A DNA stretch of 64,000 bases from JBEKTW01 sp963727845 (GTDB taxonomy: Bacteria; Bacteroidota; Ignavibacteria; UBA10030; SZUA-254): assembly GCA_963727845.1 (NCBI GenBank), contig CAVSHI010000002.1, positions 930,001 to 994,000 of the forward strand, given 5' to 3'. Numbering within the stretch: the first letter of the stretch is position 1; every line of letters begins with the position of its first letter. The notes under the pieces were generated by a model. It was given only the letters and a program-made list of their open reading frames with translations. It ran no database searches and had not been told where the DNA came from. Positions 45,588-54,158 of this stretch are shown piece by piece. Position numbers and translations under genes: made by a program.

Positions 45588-47098
45588 TTTATGCCCTCGG
45601 CTTGTCGCCGTTCGATGAAAAGATCATCTGGGCGGGAACCGATGACGGTTACGTCCATGTGACGCGGGATGAAGGAACTAGCTGGGGCAATGTCACTCCG
45701 CCTTCCCTGACTGCTTGGAGCAAAGTCGCCGGCATCGACGCGGGTCATTTCGATGCAAAGACGGCATACATCGCCGTAAACCGGATACGTCTTGACAATA
45801 TGCGACCGCATATTTACCGGACGCATGACGGGGGATTAACGTGGAAGGAAATTGTAAGTGGTCTGCCGGAGAGCGGACCTGTGAACGCCGTCCGTGAGGA
45901 TCCCATCCGCAAGGGATTGCTTTTTGCCGGAACCGAGCGGGCCGTTTACGTATCGCTCGACAATGGCGAGGGATGGATGCCCTTGCGGCTGAACATGCCT
46001 GCGACCTCGATCCGTGATCTTGTGATTCACAAAGCGGATATCGTTGTCGCAACTCACGGCCGCTCGTTCTGGATCCTCGACAATATCACCACTTTGCGGC
46101 AGCTTCCCGAACATAGAGGGTTATCACAGCCGACGCTCTTCAAACCCGATTCTGCGTATCGAGTGCGATGGAATACCAACACCGATACTCCTATTCCCCC
46201 GGATGAAGCCGCAGGCGAGAACCCGCCAGACGGCGCGTGCATCGATTATTACCTACCGCGCACTGCCGACGAAGTGACGCTCAAGATTTTCGACGGGGCA
46301 CACGAATTGATTCGTCGAGTTTCGAGCAAGGACGTTCCGGAGAACATCGATACGAATAAACTTGCGATCCCCACGTATTGGATCCGGCCGGAAATGCGGT
46401 TATCGGCGGTTGCGGGAATTCATCGATTCGTCTGGGATTTGCACTACGCTCCCCCTGAAGGGCTGCCGCATTCGTTTTCGATGGCAGCAGTTGCCCGCAA
46501 CACTGCCCGTCAGCCCCAGGGACCGTGCGTGACTCCTGCAACATACACAGTCACGCTGACAGTCGACAACCAGACCCTGTCGGAACCACTAACAGTGATC
46601 ATGGACCCGCGCATTGAGGTCTCCGATCTATTGCTCCGGAAGCAACTCGACCAGTCACTGGAATGCTACAGCGGTCTTCGTGACTTGCACAAGCTGGAGG
46701 GAGAAGTCCGGGATCTCAGGAATCAGGTTGATTCCCTGATTGTTAGAGTAGCCGGTCCGCTGAAGGATTCACTTGCATCTCTTAAACGGAAATTGCATTC
46801 GGTTCAGAGTGGCGGCGTGCCCGACAACGTGGACGTCGTGTATTTTGAAATGGACGATGGCACGTCTACCAAAGAAACTCTCGCCGGATTGCAGACAAAG
46901 TTTTTCTACCTGATGATGGCGCTTCAAAGCACGGAAGCCCCGCCCACGGCGGCACAGGAAAGCGCTGTCAGCAGAGAACGAAGCCTCCTGCGAAGTATGA
47001 ATGATTGGTGGAAGAATCTCCAGGATAAAGGGTTGACAAGGATCAATGGAGAACTGGATAAGCTTCATCTGGAGCAATTGAAGATCCACAAAGAATAA
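45584..47098 (+). CDS. VPS10/sortilin-type propeller protein, C-terminal part (frameshifted)
   Basis: 504 residues from a GTG codon at 45584; the homologous reading frame actually extends upstream to 45464. It continues the propeller (IIWAGTDDGYVHVTRDEGTSW, HIYRTHDGGLTW, VYVSLDNGEGW, VATHGRSFWILDN), then a beta-rich domain (TYTVTLTVDNQTLSEPLTV) and a helical coiled-coil tail (LEGEVRDLRNQVDSLIV; LKRKLHSVQ) ending at 47098. Together the two parts would make a protein of about 1055 residues, which is usual for the family. Whether a full protein is made depends on whether the frameshift is real. Confidence 0.8.
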   Translation: MIYALGLSPFDEKIIWAGTDDGYVHVTRDEGTSWGNVTPPSLTAWSKVAGIDAGHFDAKTAYIAVNRIRLDNMRPHIYRTHDGGLTWKEIVSGLPESGPVNAVREDPIRKGLLFAGTERAVYVSLDNGEGWMPLRLNMPATSIRDLVIHKADIVVATHGRSFWILDNITTLRQLPEHRGLSQPTLFKPDSAYRVRWNTNTDTPIPPDEAAGENPPDGACIDYYLPRTADEVTLKIFDGAHELIRRVSSKDVPENIDTNKLAIPTYWIRPEMRLSAVAGIHRFVWDLHYAPPEGLPHSFSMAAVARNTARQPQGPCVTPATYTVTLTVDNQTLSEPLTVIMDPRIEVSDLLLRKQLDQSLECYSGLRDLHKLEGEVRDLRNQVDSLIVRVAGPLKDSLASLKRKLHSVQSGGVPDNVDVVYFEMDDGTSTKETLAGLQTKFFYLMMALQSTEAPPTAAQESAVSRERSLLRSMNDWWKNLQDKGLTRINGELDKLHLEQLKIHKE

Positions 47099-47185
47099 CC
47101 ACGAAGACACGAAGAAACACGAAGCGCAAGTAGGATCACGGCCATTCCCCTTTGCGACCTTTGCGTTAAATCTTCTAACCGCACG
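47096..47185. repeat. Dispersed short-motif repeat (ACGAAGA / CTTTGCG type)
   Basis: Starts at the stop codon of the preceding gene with ACCACGAAGACACGAAG and ends with CCTTTGCGACCTTTGCG. The motif family recurs at 61994-62157. The rest of 47099-47368 shows no gene; a small AGAGA/TCTCT hairpin lies near 47315. Confidence 0.5.
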
Positions 47186-47368
47186 CGAAGGAACCTCAGA
47201 GGACTCAAAAAGAACTACTCCCACCGGCAATCTCCCCGGTTTGGAAAATAGCCAGAATTTCGCTATATTAAAAGCGTGATTCTCCACACCTTCACGTATT
47301 GACTCACAGCGTAAAGAGAGACGCAGTATCTCTCCATTCATACATATTGGACCTGGAAGGAAGAACTA

Positions 47369-47638
47369 TTGAACATCTTCGCCGGCAATTTGTCTAAGGA
47401 AGTGAAAGAAGACGACCTCCGAGCTGAATTTCGGGCATACGGGGAAGTCTCATTCGTAAACATTGTTAAGAATCGGGCGAGCAGGATGTCCGCTGGATTT
47501 GGTTTTGTCGAGATGCCCGTCCAGCTCGAAGCTGAAGCAGCCATTTCGGGACTGAATGGGAAAGAACTTAAAGGGCAGTCGCTCAACGTTAGCGACGCCA
47601 AGCCGCGTGCCTTGAAGCCGATCGAATTCCCGAAGTGA
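47369..47638 (+). CDS. RNA-binding protein with one RRM domain
   Basis: 89 residues from a TTG start at 47369 that has GGAAGG at the right distance. A single RRM: RNP2 NIFAGNLS at the start and RNP1-like SAGFGFVEM around residue 50, with a short C-terminal tail (KPRALKPIEFPK). In cyanobacteria and other bacteria such small RRM proteins are often cold-induced RNA chaperones. Its position opposite a desaturase and near a cold-shock protein fits that role. A shared terminator lies between it and the desaturase. Confidence 0.93.
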   Translation: MNIFAGNLSKEVKEDDLRAEFRAYGEVSFVNIVKNRASRMSAGFGFVEMPVQLEAEAAISGLNGKELKGQSLNVSDAKPRALKPIEFPK

Positions 47639-47662
47639 TCGGGGAACCACAAGACCTTCAAT

Positions 47663-47699
47663 AAAAAATCCCATCCAGCGCCGCGCTGAATGGGATTTT
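47663..47699. terminator. Bidirectional intrinsic terminator
   Basis: AATCCCATCCAGC pairs with GCTGAATGGGATT around a 5-base loop, with TTTT on the plus side and six T residues on the minus side. The single unusual pair is G-U on the minus strand. It serves both the RRM gene (+) and the desaturase (-), which converge here. Confidence 0.8.
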
Positions 47700-47743
47700 G
47701 TGCAACATGCCTTCCGAGGCGGCTTGACCGCTTTGCCTCGACC

Positions 47744-48805
47744 TTACGTCAGCCCTGCAAGGCCTTCCTGCTGGCGTCTCCTCAAATCCGAGAAGCTAAT
47801 AAGTTTATGCTGCTCCTTGTCCCACAGACGCAGAGGGAGACTTCGCAAGCTCGTTCGCAGCGTTAACACAACCGTCTTGTGAAACATCGGGACCTCTTCA
47901 TGGCATTGTTCCAGGGAGTAATTCGGGATTCTCGGGTTGAGATGGTGAACGTGATGGAAGCCGATATTGCCCGTGAACCACTGCAGAACTTTCGGCAGCT
48001 CATAGTAGGAACTGCCCTGCAATGCCGCCCTTGTTACATCCCAGTCGGGTTTGCTTGACCAATAAGTATTTTCAAACTGATGCTGGACGTAAAATAACCA
48101 TGATCCGGTCGACGATGATATCAGCGTGATCGGAACCTGTACCAGCAAAAATGCTTTTAACCCGACGAGCCAGATCATTCCCCCGGTTACCAACGCTATT
48201 GCCAAATCAGTCAGGTAAACGCTTCGCCGAATTTGTTTCAGAGAATTAGCCCCGGAAATGGGGAAACGGTAAACGACAGTGAATAATACCGGGGGGAATA
48301 GAATGAACAGTATCAAGGGATTACGATAAAGACGGTATTTGAGCCTTCCCCAACGGGACTTTTGGAGATATTCATCGACGGTCATTGTAAAAATATCTCC
48401 TATCCCTCGGTTTTCCAACTTCCCGGCATTTGCATGATGAATGGCATGGCTCTTCCGCCAATAATGGTATGGCGTCAGCGTAAAAACGCTGGCGATCATG
48501 CCCCACAGGTCATTGGCTTTTCTGGAGTTGAAAAATGAACCATGGCCGCAATCATGCTGGATGATAAACATCCGGACAAAAAAACCGGCAGTCGGCAATG
48601 CGAGCAGGAGGGTCAACCAGTAACTTACCCCCAGACTGAGATACATGAGATACCAGAAAGCAACGAATGGCAGGAATGAATTGCATAGTTGCCAAATGCT
48701 TTTGCGCTTGACGGAACTTTGATACTTTGCCATCGCGGCCGCCTGTGCCAGTTGCGACAAGGATGAATCCGTGGATGAAGTCATTTCTGTCTCTATTCTC
48801 CTCAT
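47744..48805 (-). CDS. Membrane fatty-acid desaturase
   Basis: 353 residues if started at ATG 48805; the ATG at 48784 has a better ribosome binding site and is an alternative. Three histidine boxes that hold the di-iron site are visible: HDCGHGSFF (about 90), HAIHHANAG (about 125) and HHVHHLNPRIPNY (about 285). Hydrophobic segments lie at about 45-85, 170-230. The family introduces double bonds into acyl chains of membrane lipids, often upon cooling. It converges with the RRM gene and lies just downstream of the cold-shock gene on the same strand. Confidence 0.92.
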   Translation of the reverse strand: MRRIETEMTSSTDSSLSQLAQAAAMAKYQSSVKRKSIWQLCNSFLPFVAFWYLMYLSLGVSYWLTLLLALPTAGFFVRMFIIQHDCGHGSFFNSRKANDLWGMIASVFTLTPYHYWRKSHAIHHANAGKLENRGIGDIFTMTVDEYLQKSRWGRLKYRLYRNPLILFILFPPVLFTVVYRFPISGANSLKQIRRSVYLTDLAIALVTGGMIWLVGLKAFLLVQVPITLISSSTGSWLFYVQHQFENTYWSSKPDWDVTRAALQGSSYYELPKVLQWFTGNIGFHHVHHLNPRIPNYSLEQCHEEVPMFHKTVVLTLRTSLRSLPLRLWDKEQHKLISFSDLRRRQQEGLAGLT

Positions 48806-48844
48806 TGCTTACTTATCTAAGATAAGCGTACTTTCAACAATATC

Positions 48845-48886
48845 AAAAAAAATCCCTGTCCCGAATTTCTTCGAGGACAGGGTTTT
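48845..48886 (-). terminator. Intrinsic terminator of the cold-shock gene
   Basis: On the minus strand CCCTGTCC pairs with GGACAGGG around a 12-base loop and is followed by eight T residues (48852-48845). Confidence 0.85.
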
Positions 48887-48914
48887 GTGTAACGAGATGC
48901 CCTTGGCAGGGACT

Positions 48915-49115
48915 TTAGATAACTGAAACGTTTGTCGCCTGGAGCCCCTTGGGACCCTGCTCGACTTCGAATTCAACTTTATCGCCCTCGTTCAGGTTCT
49001 TGTAGCCGCCGCCGCTGATTGCCTTGAAATGCACGAAGACATCTTCGCCGCCGTTACGAGAAATGAAGCCATAACCCTTGCTTCCGTTGAACCACTTGAC
49101 TGTTCCTTGTTCCAT
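48915..49115 (-). CDS. Cold-shock protein, CspA family
   Basis: 66 residues, the usual length. RNP1-like GSKGYGFIS and RNP2-like DVFVHF motifs are present (about 11-19 and 26-31), with the rest of the CSD fold intact (EGDKVEFEVEQGPKGLQATN). It binds single-stranded RNA and DNA and melts structures at low temperature. The gene has a long 5' leader (49116 to about 49338) and its own promoter and terminator. Confidence 0.97.
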   Translation of the reverse strand: MEQGTVKWFNGSKGYGFISRNGGEDVFVHFKAISGGGYKNLNEGDKVEFEVEQGPKGLQATNVSVI

Positions 49116-49338
49116 GGAACCTATCCTTTCCTGTCCGCCATGCCTGCAATTTGCAAGCCTTGCGCGAACGTGTAATTGTAACCCGACTTACCGTCGGAAG
49201 GTGTACGCCGAAAATACCAGCTCTTAAAGCACTTATTTGTTCTTTTGATGGCGTTTCGGCTTTGGAAGGAGTCGTACGGTTCATCAGCAGGTAACTTAAA
49301 GCTCTCCAAAAGGAGAATAAACGGTGTACTGTTATTTG
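49116..49338 (-). promoter_or_regulatory. Long 5' leader of the cold-shock mRNA
   Basis: If transcription starts just below the promoter at 49345, the leader is about 220 bases and has no convincing coding frame. Long structured leaders control translation of cold-shock mRNAs in other bacteria. A hairpin TTTGCAAGC-like segment and AGGAG-rich parts are visible but no known motif was matched. Confidence 0.4.
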
Positions 49339-49344
49339 CTGGAA

Positions 49345-49376
49345 CAAATATAGACAATTTAGTCTTCAAATCCAAA
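49345..49376 (-). promoter_or_regulatory. Promoter of the cold-shock gene
   Basis: Minus strand TTTG (49376-49373), 20 bases, TATATTTG (49352-49345): exact agreement with TTTG-N19/21-TAnnTTTG. Confidence 0.6.
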
Positions 49377-49425
49377 TCAGACCAACTTCTGGACTTCTCC
49401 AGGCAGTGATTGTCGTACGACGTGC

Positions 49426-51597
49426 TTATCGGATTCCTCCTAGTCTTTTTAGCTCGTCATTAATCAGTTTCCTCTTTTCGCTTCCTTGAGGCAATATTCT
49501 TGCATAGCGCGACAAGATATCTACCGCCTTTTGCCGGTCATTTCTCAAGCTGTAAATTGCTATGAGTCCCTGATACGGCTCTTCTCTATTCTCATCGAGG
49601 TTTAATGACTCGGTGAAGACCTTTTCTGCTTCTTCCAGTCTTTTGAGTGATACTAAAATTCCCCCTTTTTTGCTCAAGATTATTGCGTCCCTGGGATTCA
49701 CTCGTAAGTATCTCTCAGCCCACATCAGAGCTTCTTCAGGCCTTCCCAATCCGCCCTCAACAAAAACTAATTCTCTCGCCGCATAAGGGTGATTTGGATC
49801 TACTTCAATTAATTCTCGCAACAGCTGCTCACTCTTGGTCAATTTGCCTCTTATCGACATAACGAGTGCGAGTCTTCCCATAAAGTCTACCGCCTCGGAG
49901 CTATCACTGTCACGGAAAATCGTTCGAATCTTTGATGTATCAAAAGTATCCTCCGTCGGCAGATGTGAATACTTATAAATCCAGAATGATGGACCGGTGA
50001 GACTTTCCGCCGGCGTTATCTGATAGACAAGAGTCCATTTCAGGCGTAGAGAGTCATAGAACGGAAGAATCTTGTGGAACCTCAAAGGGTTCTTGACATA
50101 TCTGCCATAATCATAGTCGCTGGTAACGAGCAAATCAAGGTCTTCGTACCATCGTTCGTCATAGTAGGGGAATGTCACTTCTGCACGGCCTGCGTTAAAT
50201 GCGATAGGAATCAAGAGATACCTGTTTGTTGGCAGGTTCAGGCCATAGGGTCCCGTCGCAATCGCTGAATTCCGTGGGAAATGACTGGCGATCCAATTTG
50301 CAGTTATTGTGCGAGTGTCGGGCAGAGATAAAGTGTGATGGTATTGCAACGTGGTGAAAAATGAAGGAACGAATACGAGCAAACCTGTTATGATTGCTGC
50401 ACTCGCTGGAAGAATCTTTGATCCCTGATTAGTTCCACTTCGTCGGGTTTTCAGATATCCCAACGTCCAACTCCAAAATTTGAACGTGCCCACAGTCCCC
50501 ACAAGCATAAGGATCGGGATCGCTGGAATTAAGTATCTATCCGCCTTCATCGCCCAGGAAGCAATTGTCGCGAGGTAAAGCGCAGGGAAAGACAAGAGAA
50601 TGATGTTCATTTTGCTTGTCCTAACGGCCAAGTAGACAAACGACAAGAGCACAATGATACTAAAAGGGAGTCCCAGATTGTAGGGAAACGACTGAAAGAA
50701 ATAGTATTGGAATGCGTTCGTAGAAGGATCTGCCGAGAGATGACCGAGTTCCATGTGTCTTTCAACTTCAAAAAACTGTCTGCTAAACTCATGGAACTGG
50801 ATCAGGATGTAGGGATTACAGAGGACAAACACGAAACCCGAAGCCAGGATCGATGCCAGCAGAAGGCCGCTCTTAAGCGATGCGATTCCTTGACCGAATG
50901 ACTTTGACCTGAGCGCGTGAGCCAGGATAAGAGAAATAATGAGAATCCCTCCATTGTACTTTGTCGCCGCAGCAAGACCGACGCTTATTCCGCTCCAGAT
51001 ATACCATCGAATCGATCCTTCTTTGTACAGCATGAAAACGAACAGAACGGAAAGAATCGAGAAGAATGCAAGCGGTGTATCAACGTTGATGAGATGGGAG
51101 CGGTCAACATGCAGGACATTTATCGCAACCAATGCCGCGGCAACCAGCCCCACACGGCGGTCGGCAACACGCATACCCAGGATGTAAATCACGATGATCG
51201 TTCCCATATCGAATGTGACCGCCACGAGCCTTGCGATTACGACGAAGGTTGAGAAATCGGCGGTGTACGCATGATGGAATACTTCGAGATCGGGATATGA
51301 ACCGAACACGTGACCGATGACGAACTGAATGCCCTGAACGCAAAATTCAAGATAGAACGTCAGTGCCGGATACGTAAAAAAGTGAGGGTTGAAATCGAAG
51401 CCAGTTCTATCCCAGTTCCAGAATTGCCACGATATTTTCAGCGGCATTCCCTCCTCGTAAAATTCCGGCAGGCCCCAGGTGATGTGCCATAGCCTGAGCG
51501 CCAAACCAAGGCAGATTATAAGAAACAGGACGATGCGGTAATCATGTTCTTCTGTATGGGTTCCTCCGAGACTTGGCCCGTTTTGTTGCTTGGTCAT
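49426..51597 (-). CDS. Membrane glycosyltransferase (GT39/PMT type) with C-terminal TPR repeats
   Basis: 723 residues. About ten membrane helices fill residues 25-420 (e.g. 'IVLFLIICLGLALRLWHITW', 'LAFFSILSVLFVFMLY'). The first loop has FYEEGMP where ArnT/PMT enzymes carry the catalytic acidic pair, and the loop continues HFFTYPALTFYLEF. The family moves sugars from polyprenyl phosphate carriers to proteins or lipids on the outer face of the membrane. Residues about 590-710 form tetratricopeptide-like repeats (NHPYAARELVFVEGGLGRPE, ALMWAERYLRVNPRD, EEAEKVFTESLNLDENREEP). Substrate unknown. Divergent from the next gene. Confidence 0.85.
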   Translation of the reverse strand: MTKQQNGPSLGGTHTEEHDYRIVLFLIICLGLALRLWHITWGLPEFYEEGMPLKISWQFWNWDRTGFDFNPHFFTYPALTFYLEFCVQGIQFVIGHVFGSYPDLEVFHHAYTADFSTFVVIARLVAVTFDMGTIIVIYILGMRVADRRVGLVAAALVAINVLHVDRSHLINVDTPLAFFSILSVLFVFMLYKEGSIRWYIWSGISVGLAAATKYNGGILIISLILAHALRSKSFGQGIASLKSGLLLASILASGFVFVLCNPYILIQFHEFSRQFFEVERHMELGHLSADPSTNAFQYYFFQSFPYNLGLPFSIIVLLSFVYLAVRTSKMNIILLSFPALYLATIASWAMKADRYLIPAIPILMLVGTVGTFKFWSWTLGYLKTRRSGTNQGSKILPASAAIITGLLVFVPSFFTTLQYHHTLSLPDTRTITANWIASHFPRNSAIATGPYGLNLPTNRYLLIPIAFNAGRAEVTFPYYDERWYEDLDLLVTSDYDYGRYVKNPLRFHKILPFYDSLRLKWTLVYQITPAESLTGPSFWIYKYSHLPTEDTFDTSKIRTIFRDSDSSEAVDFMGRLALVMSIRGKLTKSEQLLRELIEVDPNHPYAARELVFVEGGLGRPEEALMWAERYLRVNPRDAIILSKKGGILVSLKRLEEAEKVFTESLNLDENREEPYQGLIAIYSLRNDRQKAVDILSRYARILPQGSEKRKLINDELKRLGGIR

Positions 51598-51797
51598 TTG
51601 TTATCAGTTGATTGAAGAAGCGTATTCGTGTATCATGAAGTCAAAATAGCTATTTCACGATTAGAATTCAAACTTCCATCTTACCAAAAAGATTTCTATC
51701 TTTCATCAGATACTCGATACTCATGATGAAGATGATATACAACGGAGAGGGTTACAAATCGGAGTATTAACTCTCATTAGATTGAAAGGAAGTGCTC

Positions 51798-52241
51798 ATG
51801 TTCAAGACTTTTTCAATTAATCGACTGATTGCCCTTTTGGTGGGGGCAGGTTTCTTGTTCCTCACGATTGAGTGCATCGTAGAACATCGGGATATTCTTA
51901 TCAAGGAACCCACGTCCCTCATCCCCATCGCGTTCAGTGCCCTCGGCTTTATAATCAGCGCGCTCGCCGTGTGGCAATGGAAGGAGTCAAGGATTCGGCT
52001 CCTGCACCTGACTTTGTTTGCGACGTTCTTGGTAGCCGGTGCCGGGGTCTATTTCCATGTCGGCGAAGATAAGGATGAAGAACAAACTGAACAGAATTCT
52101 AAAGAGAAAGAAAAGGATAAGCCGTTGATGGCGCCATTGGCCTTTGCGGGACTCGCAGCGTTTGGATTACTCGGAACATCCAGGAAATGGCCGGCGGAAG
52201 TGGTTCAAAAGGTTGATAGGAAGACTGCAATAGGTTCATAG
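51798..52241 (+). CDS. Small membrane protein of unknown function
   Basis: 147 residues from ATG 51798 (AAAGGAA six bases upstream; a GTG two codons earlier is less likely). Four hydrophobic segments: about 10-26, 40-60, 68-88 and 110-125. Between the third and fourth is a very charged loop (DKDEEQTEQNSKEKEKDKP). The motif VWQWKESRIRLLHLTLF is distinctive but not assigned. Divergent from the glycosyltransferase gene, with a 200-base promoter region between them. Confidence 0.7.
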   Translation: MFKTFSINRLIALLVGAGFLFLTIECIVEHRDILIKEPTSLIPIAFSALGFIISALAVWQWKESRIRLLHLTLFATFLVAGAGVYFHVGEDKDEEQTEQNSKEKEKDKPLMAPLAFAGLAAFGLLGTSRKWPAEVVQKVDRKTAIGS

Positions 52242-52260
52242 AGAGTTGTGTTGGGGTCAT

Positions 52261-52400
52261 CTAGAAAACCCAAATCCTGATAACCATGGGCAAGACGCAA
52301 GGACCAAGAACGAATGACAAAGAACTAATGACTAGTAACGAACGAGCCAAAAGCTAAGAGCGATGACCAATGAGGAATGAACAATGAATGAAGGGAAAAG
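52261..52400. repeat. Low-complexity tract of degenerate AATGAC/AACGA units
   Basis: Repeated variants of AATGAC, ACGAA and TAATGAC run up to the start of the next gene and may mislead start prediction. No regular period is seen. Confidence 0.4.
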
Positions 52401-52401
52401 T

Positions 52402-53391
52402 ATGAACACAAGAACTTTAGGCAGTCAGGGGCTCAAGGTATCCGCCATCGGCTTGGGCTGCATGGGGATGTCGGATTTTTACGGCCATCGCGACGATACG
52501 GAGTCGATTGCCACAATTCATCGAGCCTTGGACCTTGGGATAAATTTCCTGGACACTGCGGATATGTACGGACCGTACAAGAATGAAGAGCTCGTGGGCG
52601 AGGCCCTCAAAGGGAAGCGCTCACAAGTGCTTCTCGCGACAAAATTCGGGATTGTGCGGGACCCCGGACATCCGTCGGCCCGCGGAATCAACGGCAAGCC
52701 GGAATATGTACGATCTTCGTGTGAAGGAAGCCTTCGCCGCCTCGGCGTCGATGTGATAGACCTGTACTACCTGCACCGAGTCGACCCAAACACGCCAATC
52801 GAAGAAACCGTCGGGGCGATGGCAGGGTTGGTAAGCGAAGGGAAGGTCCGCTTTATAGGTCTCTCGGAAGCGGGAGCCAAAACGATCCGGCGGGCGCACG
52901 CTGTGCATCCCATTACCGCTCTTCAAAATGAGTATTCATTGTGGACGCGGGATCCTGAGGATGAAGTTCTTGCGACCTGCCGTGAGCTTGGAATTGGCCT
53001 GGTCGCCTACAGTCCGTTAGGCCGGGGCTTCCTCACCGGGAGAATCCGGCGCAACGCGGATCTTGCTACGGACGACTACCGTCGTTTCTCACCGCGTTTT
53101 CAGGAGGCGAATTTTCAGCACAACCTCAATATCGTCAATCGACTCGAGGAGATTGCAAGGCAAAAGAGTTGTAAGCCTTCCCAGCTCGCTCTTGCCTGGG
53201 TTCTGGCACAGGGAAAGGACATCGTTCCCATCCCTGGAACAAAACGGCGTGCGTATCTTGAGGAGAACGCGGTGGCAGCGGATATCGTGCTGACGCGGGA
53301 GGATCTCGCCCGGATAGAGGAAGTCGCACCACGGGGTGTGGCAGCAGGACTGCGCTATCCCGAGGGGATGATGCAATTGGTAAATCGATAG
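52402..53391 (+). CDS. Aldo/keto reductase
   Basis: 329 residues from ATG 52402 (AAGGGAAA upstream); an ATG six codons earlier is possible. The AKR catalytic tetrad is visible: Asp and Tyr in LDTADMYGPYKNEE, Lys in LATKFGI and His in YYLHRVD. NADPH-binding features near the end (SPLGRGFLTG, IPGTKRRAYLEENA) are intact. Such enzymes reduce aldehydes or ketones with NADPH; the sequence type is that of plant/bacterial AKR11-13-like oxidoreductases. Substrate unknown. Not in an operon. Confidence 0.92.
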   Translation: MNTRTLGSQGLKVSAIGLGCMGMSDFYGHRDDTESIATIHRALDLGINFLDTADMYGPYKNEELVGEALKGKRSQVLLATKFGIVRDPGHPSARGINGKPEYVRSSCEGSLRRLGVDVIDLYYLHRVDPNTPIEETVGAMAGLVSEGKVRFIGLSEAGAKTIRRAHAVHPITALQNEYSLWTRDPEDEVLATCRELGIGLVAYSPLGRGFLTGRIRRNADLATDDYRRFSPRFQEANFQHNLNIVNRLEEIARQKSCKPSQLALAWVLAQGKDIVPIPGTKRRAYLEENAVAADIVLTREDLARIEEVAPRGVAAGLRYPEGMMQLVNR

Positions 53392-53433
53392 TGCACTGTC
53401 TCAGGAATCGATTGACTGACTCTTGGGGCTTTT

Positions 53434-53493
53434 GACCCTCTCCCTTTCAATTCCCCTCTCCCGCTTGCGGGAGAGGGGAAAGGGGTGAGGGTA
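53434..53493. repeat. GC-rich palindromic repeat, copy B
   Basis: Core 53453-53478 is a perfect 12+2+12 palindrome with the same arms as copy A at 39035. The flanks show that B is the reverse complement of A. The gap 53392-53558 holds nothing else. Confidence 0.75.
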
Positions 53494-53558
53494 GTGAGAG
53501 ACATTACGTTCACAAGTCTCGTCAAAACTAGTGTTGTGGCGAGTTGCCTGAGATTATT

Positions 53559-54158
53559 TCAATCGTTGCGTAGCGCTTCTACCGGATCAATTCTCGCCGC
53601 GCGCGCAGCGGGGTAGGAGCCCGCCAGGACGGCAACTCCAATTCCGACTGCAAGGGCAATGAAGACAAGCCATAACGGGAGCGCGAAGAGCTCCATTTCG
53701 GGGATGCCCTCTCTTCTCATGTAGAAATGCGCAACGACGGTCGCAATGCGCGTGATTATCCAACCCGATACGATTCCTACCGCCGATCCGATGAATCCGA
53801 TGACGGCAGATTCCACGAGAAAAAGAACGCGGATCTCTCCCTCGTCGGCCCCGAGTGATTTGAAGATACCGATTTCACGCTTTCGCTCAAGGATCGACAT
53901 GACCATGGTGTTGACAATCCCAAGGGACGCGGTAAAGAGGGCGAGGAGGCCGATGGCTCCGAGCGCCATGTTGATATAGATGAATGCTTTTTGGATTTGC
54001 TCGAATGCTGCCGCAAAACTAAACGTCCGATATCCCTGAGCCTCCACGGAATCCTTTATCGGGCCGTAGAACACATGGGGGTCGAAGTTGATGGTGACCT
54101 GGGAAAATGATCTTCCAGCACGATCGTCCGGAGCGGAAAATAGATTCCCTGCACTCAT
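53559..54158 (-). CDS. FtsX/MacB-type ABC permease, C-terminal part (frameshifted)
   Basis: 199 residues. It begins MSAGNLFSAPDDRAG, in the loop that follows the periplasmic domain, and carries the last three membrane helices (about 62-90, 118-140, 160-185: MALGAIGLLALFTASLGIV, AVIGFIGSAVGIVSGWIIT, LVFIALAVGIGVAVLAG) and the closing YPAARAARIDPVEALRND typical of LolC/FtsX/MacB permeases. It is separated from the N-terminal part by a one-base frame change near 54157. Confidence 0.8.
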   Translation of the reverse strand: MSAGNLFSAPDDRAGRSFSQVTINFDPHVFYGPIKDSVEAQGYRTFSFAAAFEQIQKAFIYINMALGAIGLLALFTASLGIVNTMVMSILERKREIGIFKSLGADEGEIRVLFLVESAVIGFIGSAVGIVSGWIITRIATVVAHFYMRREGIPEMELFALPLWLVFIALAVGIGVAVLAGSYPAARAARIDPVEALRND

